Assembly: GCA_030145265.1 (NCBI GenBank) | Contig: JAQYWA010000089.1 | Span: forward strand, 1-7,547 | DNA: 7,547 nt | Direction of reading: 5' to 3' | Source of the DNA: Desulfuromonas sp. | Lineage (GTDB): Bacteria; Desulfobacterota; Desulfuromonadia; Desulfuromonadales; Trichloromonadaceae | Part shown: positions 1-5,518 of the stretch, piece by piece | Layout: each line of letters starts with the position of its first letter | How positions within the stretch are numbered: position 1 is the stretch's first letter | Notes under the pieces: model-generated | Database searches by the model: none | The model's input: the letters and a program-made list of their open reading frames with translations, nothing else | Told to the model about the DNA's origin: nothing | Position numbers and translations under genes: made by a program

Positions 1-36
1 GCCCCCACCGGCTGCAAGGACTGCCACAAGAAATAG
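1..36 (+). CDS. C-terminal end of a c-type cytochrome, PpcA/cytochrome c7-like (partial)
   Basis: Only the last 11 codons and a TAG stop are in the window. They read APTGCKDCHKK, which contains a complete haem c attachment motif, CKDCH. From memory, the triheme periplasmic cytochromes c7 of Geobacter (PpcA family) end in almost the same way, with a Pro-Thr, a CxxCH motif and two lysines before the stop. In that family the protein is about 70 mature residues, is exported to the periplasm and carries electrons between the inner membrane and outer-surface reductases. That role is inferred from the tail alone. A larger multihaem cytochrome ending in the same motif is possible. The gene is followed after 17 bases by a strong terminator, so it is the last gene of its transcript. 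Confidence 0.72.
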   Translation, partial: APTGCKDCHKK

Positions 37-53
37 AACCCGAGCAATATTTC

Positions 54-94
54 AACAGAAAAGGGGTCCGGATTTTCCGGGCCCCTTTTCTGTT
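54..94. terminator. Bidirectional intrinsic terminator between convergent genes
   Basis: An 18-base arm (54-71) pairs with 77-94 around a 5-base ATTTT loop. The only non-Watson-Crick position is 67/81, which is a U-G wobble in the plus-strand RNA and an A-C mismatch in the minus-strand RNA. The stem has a GC-rich upper part (GGGGTCCGG) and an A4/T4 tract at its base, so a U-run forms at the 3' side on either strand. It lies 17 bases after the cytochrome stop and 20 bases after the stop of the convergent membrane-protein gene. It can therefore end both transcripts. Confidence 0.9.
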
Positions 95-114
95 AAAGTT
101 TCGGATGCAAGAGA

Positions 115-807
115 TCAGCGCAGCAGCTTGGCCAGATACAGGAAAGTGCCAGCGACCGAAAGCGAAGCAAACAAGTTGCCGATCATGCTGGTCACCTGGG
201 AAATCTGATAGCGGATCGGGAACGCGTCCATTACGGACGGCATGTCAAGGCTGTAAACCTGAATGTAGAGCTCCGAGCCCTTCCACAGGAAAATACAGAC
301 AAAAACCGCCATAAATGCCAGGAACCCCCTGCTGATGGGACTGTCCTTGACATTGAGATAAATCTTGCGGATCAGGTCGATATTGATCAGCGAAAGGAAC
401 ACCCAGTTGGTGTTGCCAACGATGCGGATAACCCGCAGGGTATCTTCGCTCGGCACCGGGTTGATCAGGATAAAGACCAGCGACGCCCCGACAACCCCAA
501 TCGTCGCCAGGTAAACATACACTTTGTTTCCTTCCAGTTCCAGGGTCCGGGAAAAAACGTAATATTCCTGGAACCCGTGGCTCATAACCAGGATGGAGAT
601 CGTGCCGATGATGTAACCCATGGCCTCCACCTGGGGAACTCCCGCCCCGGGAAGAAACGGCAGGGCCTGCGGCAGCAGTTCGCCAAACAGGATCAGGAAG
701 AAACCGACGGAAATGCTGGTCCAGACCCGGGCATTACCGATACTGAAATAAAATGACACCAAGCCGGCAATCAACCAGAAAACAACCAGCACAACACTTA
801 AATCCAT
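115..807 (-). CDS. Seven-helix integral membrane protein of unknown function
   Basis: I do not recognise the family. The 230-residue protein is mostly hydrophobic. Seven likely membrane helices lie at about residues 3-22, 28-50, 61-80, 97-115, 131-148, 159-180 and 205-227. Short charged loops separate them, for example SRTLELEGNK after helix 3 and RKIYLNVKDSPISR after helix 5. There is no soluble domain, no cysteine pair and no obvious catalytic motif. Acidic residues inside helices (GELLPQ at 42-47, KGSELY at 176-181) could be functional. The ATG at 807 is preceded by a perfect AGGAGG seven bases upstream, which fixes the start. The gene lies 45 bases downstream of the DUF4388-like gene with no promoter visible between them, so the two are probably co-transcribed. 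It ends 20 bases before the shared terminator. A 7TM receptor-like sensor or scaffold partner for the neighbouring cytoplasmic proteins is a guess from context only. Confidence 0.85.
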   Translation of the reverse strand: MDLSVVLVVFWLIAGLVSFYFSIGNARVWTSISVGFFLILFGELLPQALPFLPGAGVPQVEAMGYIIGTISILVMSHGFQEYYVFSRTLELEGNKVYVYLATIGVVGASLVFILINPVPSEDTLRVIRIVGNTNWVFLSLINIDLIRKIYLNVKDSPISRGFLAFMAVFVCIFLWKGSELYIQVYSLDMPSVMDAFPIRYQISQVTSMIGNLFASLSVAGTFLYLAKLLR

Positions 808-814
808 CCGTAAA

Positions 815-820
815 CCTCCT
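815..820 (-). promoter_or_regulatory. Perfect Shine-Dalgarno site of the membrane-protein gene
   Basis: On the minus strand AGGAGG sits seven bases before the ATG at 807. It is the best ribosome binding site in the window. It decides the start codon and suggests strong translation of the last gene of the operon. Confidence 0.8.
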
Positions 821-852
821 TCAGACGCGATAAATTAACAAACCAGAAGCGG

Positions 853-1806
853 TCACGCTTCTTCGAGTATGACCTTTGCGCCCTTTTTCATTTCATCCAG
901 CATGGAATTGATCTTGGAAGCCCCCGCCACCAGCTTGGCCGACTTGCTCAAACGATCGTAGAAGACCATCAAGCTCGCCTCGTCGAGCGTTTCGGAGAGG
1001 TTTTTCTCAAATTCTTTTTCCACCAGCGAACCGCCTATTTTACCCAGATGTTGCGAGGAAACGGTTTTCAGCATGGCCAGCAGGTTCTGCCGACGATCTT
1101 TTTCCATGGCGCTCCTGGACCGACTGACCGCCTCTTCAACGGTCCGGTTTCTGCGAGCGAGCTCACCCTGGGCTTTGCCCCACAGGGCCGCAACATCGGC
1201 AGACTTCATGAGATCTGCCAGCATTCCATCGCCGCCCCCCTTGGTGGTCAGGACGTCGATCTTCGCCCCGGGGAGACGGGCCACCGACATCGACGTGTCG
1301 GCCGTCGTCTCGATCTCGGTCGAGCCATCGTGGAAAAAACCGAGGGGACTGCCGTCACGATAAAAAATCAGGGCGACCCGGTCGCCGGTATAAATGCGCA
1401 GGCAACCACTCATGGTCATTTCTTTCAGGCGCTCTAGCAGCGATTTGATATCAATCAGCTTGAGTTCCTGCCCCTGGTAGAGAAGGTCGCCATGCAGCAG
1501 AGCGTGGACGCTCAAAGCCAGTTCAGGAGCCAGCCGATACACGTTGAGCCGGCCATTTCCCTCAATGGATTTTTCAAAAATGGTAGCAATGGCGTCATAG
1601 GCAATCAACCGCTGATCGCTTCCCTCGAAGAGGGCACTGATCAGCCGACCATTTTCGAAAATGATGACCCCGGTTCCATCGGCAAAATCAAAACGCAGAT
1701 AGCCGCAGAATTTCCCGGCCTGAAGCTTTTCCAGGGCTGCCGGCAGATTGATTTTTCCAGGATTGACATTTTCTTTGACTGGATTTCCCTTTGGCAGCAG
1801 AACCAT
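853..1806 (-). CDS. Protein with two DUF4388 (PATAN)-like repeats and a helical C-terminus
   Basis: The 317-residue protein has no signal peptide or membrane helix. Residues 19-92 have the pattern of a DUF4388/PATAN domain: a helix (LPAALEKLQAGKFCGYL), then strands with GTGVIIFENGRLISALFEGS, then a helix and a strand. Residues 118-190 repeat it in degenerate form (IKSLLERLKEMTMSGCLRI, then DRVALIFYRDGSPLGFFHDGS), so the protein looks like a tandem duplication. Residues 195-317 are predicted to be helical and rich in charge, with no recognised domain. In other bacteria PATAN/DUF4388 domains occur in adaptor and signalling proteins, including response-regulator fusions. They are thought to mediate protein contacts and have no known enzyme activity. 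The ATG at 1806 has GAGGA five bases upstream, and a promoter lies just before it. The gene sits between the ParA-like ATPase gene and the 7TM gene, so a linking role is possible but unproven. The domain call is from memory of the fold pattern. Confidence 0.72.
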   Translation of the reverse strand: MVLLPKGNPVKENVNPGKINLPAALEKLQAGKFCGYLRFDFADGTGVIIFENGRLISALFEGSDQRLIAYDAIATIFEKSIEGNGRLNVYRLAPELALSVHALLHGDLLYQGQELKLIDIKSLLERLKEMTMSGCLRIYTGDRVALIFYRDGSPLGFFHDGSTEIETTADTSMSVARLPGAKIDVLTTKGGGDGMLADLMKSADVAALWGKAQGELARRNRTVEEAVSRSRSAMEKDRRQNLLAMLKTVSSQHLGKIGGSLVEKEFEKNLSETLDEASLMVFYDRLSKSAKLVAGASKINSMLDEMKKGAKVILEEA

Positions 1807-1854
1807 TGGCTTCCTCGCATGACCGGTTGTTTAGCAAAAAGACAAATATTCAAT

Positions 1855-1883
1855 TTTTTAAACCATTTAGCCAAGGGTGTCAA
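1855..1883 (-). promoter_or_regulatory. Sigma70-type promoter for the DUF4388-like and membrane-protein genes
   Basis: On the minus strand a perfect TTGACA (1883-1878) is followed, after exactly 17 bases, by TAAAAA (1860-1855), a 4/6 match to TATAAT. The surrounding sequence is AT-rich compared with the coding regions. The expected start of transcription is near 1848, giving a leader of about 40 nt. The promoter lies in the 98-base gap after the ParA-like gene, so the last two genes of the block can be expressed apart from the first two. Confidence 0.62.
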
Positions 1884-1904
1884 GATTTAACAAAATAACG
1901 GCCT

Positions 1905-3194
1905 CTAGCCGATCCGAGCCAGAACGCTGCGCAGTACTTTCCGACGCAACGTTATCCAGCTGCTGTTGCCGGAACCGGACAAAAAGCGCCCCGGCGGGCC
2001 GGCGTCGAGACCGACTAACAGAAACTCGCGATACAACTCTTCGGGCAGCTTCCCGGAGACCTGACGCCAGCACTCGGCAAAGGGAGTATCGAAAAAATCC
2101 GGCACGCTTATTACGGCGCTTCCCCCCCCCTCTGCATCGCACAGATGCATCAGCATGGCCGCGTCATCGCCGTCCATCCCGGTGGTCGAGGTGCTCAGCA
2201 CCAGAACCCCTTGATCCGGCAGTTCATCGGCAAAACCGGTGTTTTCAAGAAGCTCCAGCAGGCAATCGCGATGCATGAACCCTCGACGACGGCTGCGAAT
2301 ATCCTGAAAAAACTGTCCTTCGGTGCCGTTCATGGCCTCGCCACAGACCGGACAGACCCTCACCAGGCGCCGGACACGTCGCGCCGGAGCGTCGGCAAAA
2401 CCAGCCTGTCGCTGATTGCGGGGAAGTTTTGTGGCACGGAAACGATCGAGGACGAAACGTGACAACTCATGCAGCTGTTTGTGAACCAGAGTTTCCCGGG
2501 CGTGTGTCAGCACAGGGTAGACCCGGTTGCTCAGGTTGGTGACCAGGCTCTCGACCTTGGGGCTCTTGGCAATGAACTGGTCGAGCACCTGGTAACCCCG
2601 TTCCTTTGCGGCGAAGACCAGAAACTCCCTCACTCCGAGGTTGTCGCTCAGGCGCAGGCGACCATCGATCAGGCTGGGAAGCAGCCACATCTTGTCAAGA
2701 CCCTGGTCCGCCTCCCTCAGGGTGCGTGCCAGCGAAGCCGTATTGACCAGCGACGGCCGGTCTTTGACCGGCACCAGCACCAGGTCCGCCGCCAGAAGGG
2801 CGCTACGGGTGAAGTAGTCGAGAATCGGCCGGGTGTCGAAAATGAGGATCCCCGGCAGGCCGGAGCGACCCAGGGCGCCAGTGAGCCAGGCCGGGTCATC
2901 TCCAGGAGGGGCAAGGTCGCTGTCGGAAGCCAGAAACTGCACGCCGTACTCGCCCAGGCTGGCCAGTTGCGCTGCCGGAATGCCATCAAACAGGCCAGCC
3001 ACAGATTCGCCACAACATGAACCGATGGCGAACATGCTGTCGACGCTGAAATGGTTGTCGAAGGAGGCAATAGTGACTGGCAGGTCTTCGTCCAACGCCT
3101 TCAGGTAAACGGCGAGGTTGGTGGCGATGGTGGTCTTACCCACCCCGCCCTTCTCGCTGGCGACAGTTATCACAAAAGGATATTCCACCGCCAT
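1905..3194 (-). CDS. ParA/MinD-like P-loop ATPase with added CxxC...HxxC zinc-binding motif
   Basis: The 429-residue protein begins with a deviant Walker A motif, SEKGGVGKTT (residues 13-22), typical of ParA/MinD/BcsQ ATPases. The Walker B strand is GILIFDTRP, with Asp120. The Walker A' region reads ASFDNHFSVDSMF (43-55) where ParA proteins usually have DxDPQ, so this is a divergent member. The ATPase fold probably ends near residue 255. An Arg-rich linker follows (262-280), then CPVC (281-284) and HRDC (308-311), which would make one zinc site. The last 100 or so residues (329-429) match no domain I know. ParA-type ATPases position plasmids, chromosomes or protein clusters by ATP-dependent dimerisation. 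No ParB gene or parS-like repeat is seen here, so cargo positioning or a regulatory role is more likely than plasmid partition. The ATG is preceded by GGAGAGGAG and lies 11 bases after the ABC-F stop, suggesting co-transcription and translational coupling. The coding strand carries a nine-G run at codons 355-358. Confidence 0.85.
   Translation of the reverse strand: MAVEYPFVITVASEKGGVGKTTIATNLAVYLKALDEDLPVTIASFDNHFSVDSMFAIGSCCGESVAGLFDGIPAAQLASLGEYGVQFLASDSDLAPPGDDPAWLTGALGRSGLPGILIFDTRPILDYFTRSALLAADLVLVPVKDRPSLVNTASLARTLREADQGLDKMWLLPSLIDGRLRLSDNLGVREFLVFAAKERGYQVLDQFIAKSPKVESLVTNLSNRVYPVLTHARETLVHKQLHELSRFVLDRFRATKLPRNQRQAGFADAPARRVRRLVRVCPVCGEAMNGTEGQFFQDIRSRRRGFMHRDCLLELLENTGFADELPDQGVLVLSTSTTGMDGDDAAMLMHLCDAEGGGSAVISVPDFFDTPFAECWRQVSGKLPEELYREFLLVGLDAGPPGRFLSGSGNSSWITLRRKVLRSVLARIG
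2122..2130 (-). repeat. Nine-G homopolymer inside the ParA-like gene
   Basis: The coding (minus) strand has nine consecutive Gs spanning codons 355-358 (GAG GGG GGG GGA, encoding Glu-Gly-Gly-Gly). It is the longest homopolymer noticed in the window. Loss of one G puts a TAA four codons later and would remove about 70 residues. Gain of one G moves reading into a frame that stays open to 1867, past the normal stop at 1905. Whether the length varies is not known. Confidence 0.85.
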
Positions 3195-3205
3195 CGCTCC
3201 TCTCC

Positions 3206-5143
3206 TCAGACAGACTCAGGCTCTGCCAGCTGCAGTTCTTCCCAACGCGGGTAAAGGGAATCGATCTCGGCCTTCACTCGGGCATGCTCGTCCGAAGCCT
3301 GCCGCCAGCCGTCGGGGTCACGGTAGAGCTCGGGGTCGGCCATGCGAATTTCGATTTCGGCCAGCGCCTGTTCCTGGAGCTCGATACGCCCCTCCAACTC
3401 CGCCAGTTCCTTCAGTCGGCGGCGCTCGATCCGCTGGGCCTCCTTACGCTTTTCCTGGATGCGCTTACGCTCTTCCTTGTCGGAAGCCTCCCCGGTCCCG
3501 GCGCTGGCACTCTGGCCTAACTCCACCCGCTGCTGGGAATGGCTGAGGTCCCCCTGCGACTGACGCAGGCGCAAGAAATCTTCGTAGTTGCCGAGACAGG
3601 AATCAACCCTCCCGTCCTTCACCTCAATCACCCGGGTCGCCAGGGCATCAACAAAATACCGGTCGTGGGAGACGAACACCAGGGTCCCCTTGTAGCGCTT
3701 CAGCGACTGCAACAGGACCTCTTTAGACTGCAGATCGAGGTGATTGGTCGGTTCGTCCAGCAGTAGCAGATTGGCCGGGCGTAGCAATAGAATAGCCAAG
3801 GCCAGTCGGTTGCGCTCGCCGCCGGAGAGGACCGACACCTTTTTGTGCACGTCGTCGCCGCTGAACAGGAAAGACCCGAGGATATCCCGCACCTTCGGCA
3901 CCATCTCGAAAGGAGCGCCAGCAGTGATCTCATCGATCACGGTCTTGGCGGGATTAAGCACCTTGGCCTGATCCTGGGCGAAATAAGCCAAATGCAGGTT
4001 GTGCCCTTCGATGCGGGCGCCGCCTTTGGGCGCCTCGTCGCCAGCGAGCAGCCGCATCAGGGTCGATTTGCCGGCACCGTTGGCTCCAACCAAGGCGATT
4101 CGTTCATCTTTCTCTACGCTCAGATCGATGTGGTCGAGCACGGTGAGAGATCCATAGCTCTGCACCACTCCTTTAAGTTCGAGAGGATTGCGTCCCCCTT
4201 TGGGCGGCTCGGGGAACTTGAAGGCGATTTTTTTGCGGGCCGGGGGAATTTGAATGCGCTCGATCTTTTCCAACTGTTTGACCCGGCTTTGAACCAGCGA
4301 GGCCTTGTTGGCCTGGTAGCGGAAACGACTGATGAACGCCTCGATCTTGGTGACCTCTTCGTCCTGACGCCGCTTGGCCTCGATCAGCGCCGACACTCGG
4401 GCCTCCCGCTCAACCAGGTACTTGCTGTAATTGCCTGGATATTCAGACAGAGCGCCGTTCCAGACCTCGACGATCCGACTAACGACCTGGTCGAGAAAGA
4501 AGCGATCGTGAGAAACCAGAACCACCGCGTAGGGATAGGCAATCAGGTAACTTTCAAGCCAGTCGCGGGCCGGCAGGTCAAGATGGTTGGTCGGCTCGTC
4601 AAGCAACAGCAGGTTGGGCCGCTGCAGCAGCAGCTTGGCCAGAGCAATACGCATCTGCCAGCCGCCGGAGAACTGCTCGCAGGGTTTTTCCCAGTCCTGC
4701 TCGGCAAACCCGAGCCCCCGCAGCACCTTGGCAATCTCGGTCTCCATGGTGTAGCCGCCGCGCTGGCGGAAGGCTTCCAACAAGGTCGCGTAGCGATCCA
4801 TGTCAGCCTGGGCATGGAGCTCGGCGATAGACTGTTCAAGCGTGGCCAACTCCTGTTCCATCTGCAGCAGGTCAGCAAAGGCCTCGCGAACCTCGGCAAA
4901 AAGGCTGCGGCCACTGTGCTCAAGACCGTCCTGCGGCAGGTAGCCGAAGGTGGTGCCGCGGGCCACCTGCACCTCGCCGCCGTCCGGGCTGACCCGACCG
5001 GCCAACATCTTGAGCAGAGTGGTCTTGCCGGCGCCGTTTTCACCACACAAGCCGATGCGATCGACCGGCCGAATGTGCCAGTCAATGCTGGCAAACAGAC
5101 GCCGGTCGGCAAAATCCTTGATAACATTCTTAAGTTGCAGCAT
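3206..5143 (-). CDS. ABC-F family ATPase (translation factor type, YheS/YdiF-like)
   Basis: This 645-residue soluble protein has two complete ABC ATPase cassettes and no membrane segments, the ABC-F layout. Cassette 1 has Walker A GENGAGKTT (34-42), signature FSGGW (158-162), Walker B with LDEPTNHLD (181-189) and switch SHD (211-213). Cassette 2 has GANGAGKST (353-361), LSGGE (439-443), LDEPTNHLD (462-470) and SHD (492-494). Both Walker B glutamates (183, 464) are present, so both sites should be catalytic. The basic helical linker (about 240-310) corresponds to the P-site tRNA interaction motif. The C-terminus (about 555-635) is a charged coiled coil of the kind found in YheS, YdiF and Uup. 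ABC-F proteins bind the ribosomal E site, and some rescue stalled ribosomes or protect against antibiotics. The subfamily cannot be fixed by eye, so no symbol is given. It is first in its block, 11 bases before the ParA-like gene. No Shine-Dalgarno is visible before the ATG. Confidence 0.93.
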   Translation of the reverse strand: MLQLKNVIKDFADRRLFASIDWHIRPVDRIGLCGENGAGKTTLLKMLAGRVSPDGGEVQVARGTTFGYLPQDGLEHSGRSLFAEVREAFADLLQMEQELATLEQSIAELHAQADMDRYATLLEAFRQRGGYTMETEIAKVLRGLGFAEQDWEKPCEQFSGGWQMRIALAKLLLQRPNLLLLDEPTNHLDLPARDWLESYLIAYPYAVVLVSHDRFFLDQVVSRIVEVWNGALSEYPGNYSKYLVEREARVSALIEAKRRQDEEVTKIEAFISRFRYQANKASLVQSRVKQLEKIERIQIPPARKKIAFKFPEPPKGGRNPLELKGVVQSYGSLTVLDHIDLSVEKDERIALVGANGAGKSTLMRLLAGDEAPKGGARIEGHNLHLAYFAQDQAKVLNPAKTVIDEITAGAPFEMVPKVRDILGSFLFSGDDVHKKVSVLSGGERNRLALAILLLRPANLLLLDEPTNHLDLQSKEVLLQSLKRYKGTLVFVSHDRYFVDALATRVIEVKDGRVDSCLGNYEDFLRLRQSQGDLSHSQQRVELGQSASAGTGEASDKEERKRIQEKRKEAQRIERRRLKELAELEGRIELQEQALAEIEIRMADPELYRDPDGWRQASDEHARVKAEIDSLYPRWEELQLAEPESV

Positions 5144-5149
5144 GCGCTT

Positions 5150-5177
5150 TTTATATCACAACCGCTGCCCCCGTAAA
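5150..5177 (-). promoter_or_regulatory. Candidate promoter of the ABC-F gene, very close to the start codon
   Basis: On the minus strand TTTACG (5177-5172, 4/6 match to the -35 consensus) is followed after 16 bases by TATAAA (5155-5150, 5/6 match to the -10). Transcription would start near 5143, at the ATG itself, giving a leaderless or nearly leaderless mRNA. This agrees with the absence of a Shine-Dalgarno sequence. An upstream promoter cannot be excluded. Confidence 0.35.
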
Positions 5178-5215
5178 ACCTTGAATTTCCCCAGCTGAAT
5201 TTTCGCCGATTCCCC

Positions 5216-5244
5216 TATTCAAAGAGCAGGTTCTCTGCTATAGT
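5216..5244 (+). promoter_or_regulatory. Candidate extended -10 promoter of the RNase E gene
   Basis: TGCTATAGT (5236-5244) is an extended -10 element with TATAGT, 5/6 to consensus. A weak -35 (TATTCA, 5216-5221, 3/6) lies 17 bases upstream. Transcription would start near 5251 and leave a leader of roughly 268 nt. A short dyad, AGCAG-GTTCT-CTGCT (5225-5239), fills the spacer and could be an operator. Confidence 0.4.
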
Positions 5245-5432
5245 TTCGCCACTTTAAAGCGGCCCTCCGTCCGAAACTCGGATGTCGAGCCAGCCAACGA
5301 GAAAGAACGCCTCCATCGAGCCTCATGCTCTGGATATAGGAACCTTCGTTATCAGGGGAAACCGGGCGAAAGAGCCGGTCCATTATCGGACTCCGCATAA
5401 CAGCGGAAGACGGCATGGCAACCGGCCATCAC

Positions 5433-5478
5433 TTGGTTCCTAACATCCCGGCCGGATTATGTTTTCCGCCGGAACCAA
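5433..5478 (+). promoter_or_regulatory. Compound hairpin in the RNase E leader
   Basis: TTGGTTCC (5433-5440) pairs perfectly with GGAACCAA (5471-5478). Inside the 30-base loop AACAT (5442-5446) pairs with ATGTT (5459-5463), and a CC/GG pair can close the CGGCC tip. The 3' strand of the inner region has unpaired bases that would form an internal loop. There is no following U-run, so it is unlikely to be a terminator. Confidence 0.45.
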
Positions 5479-5486
5479 CCCATTGA

Positions 5487-5506
5487 GATCCGCCCGAGGG
5501 CGGATC
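5487..5506 (+). promoter_or_regulatory. Hairpin next to the RNase E ribosome binding region
   Basis: GATCCGCC (5487-5494) pairs perfectly with GGCGGATC (5499-5506) around the tetraloop CGAG. The stem ends 12 bases before the ATG at 5519, just upstream of the weak Shine-Dalgarno-like AGAAAG (5507-5512). It is well placed to influence translation initiation or to serve as a cleavage or binding site for the enzyme itself. Confidence 0.5.
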
Positions 5507-5518
5507 AGAAAGAACATT

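Larger units (their letters stand above)
5251..5518 (+). promoter_or_regulatory. Long structured 5' leader of the RNase E gene
   Basis: This stretch has no convincing coding content on either strand but holds several inverted repeats. These are TCCGA-AAC-TCGGA (5270-5282), ACCGG/CCGGT (5361-5365 with 5375-5379), a long compound hairpin (5433-5478) and a compact hairpin (5487-5506) 12 bases before the start codon. Escherichia coli rne has a 361-nt leader through which RNase E controls its own mRNA stability. A similar feedback here is inferred from the layout only. No riboswitch family was recognised. Confidence 0.45.

Noticed and set aside
1905..3194. ParA-like gene as part of a plasmid or chromosome partition locus
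   Set aside because: No ParB gene follows, no parS-like repeats are visible, and the neighbours are an ABC-F factor, a PATAN-like protein and a membrane protein. Chromosomal ParA is normally adjacent to ParB.
3206..5143. ABC protein as a transporter ATPase paired with the membrane protein at 115-807
   Set aside because: Two cassettes in one soluble chain with the tRNA-interaction linker mark the ABC-F class, which does not transport. The 7TM gene lies two genes away behind its own promoter.
3845..5176. 443-codon plus-strand open frame opposite the ABC-F gene
   Set aside because: It is fully antisense to a clear ABC-F coding sequence, shows no known motif, and is the kind of shadow frame produced by GC-rich codon use.
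5355..5390. Resemblance to a GEMM (cyclic dinucleotide) riboswitch: GGGGAAACC followed by CGAAAG
   Set aside because: The remaining conserved parts, such as the GGGACGCAAAGCC-like segment, are missing. The match is limited to a short GNRA-like loop and flanking GC pairs.
5219..5416. 65-codon minus-strand open frame in the divergent intergenic region
   Set aside because: It overlaps the candidate promoter and leader, has no ribosome binding site that I could see, and resembles no known protein.
5282..5443. 53-codon plus-strand open frame inside the RNase E leader, in the same frame as the main gene
   Set aside because: No Shine-Dalgarno precedes it, its codons include several rare ones (AGA, AGG, ATA), and its composition (Arg/His/Pro-rich) looks random. 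An upstream leader peptide cannot be fully excluded.
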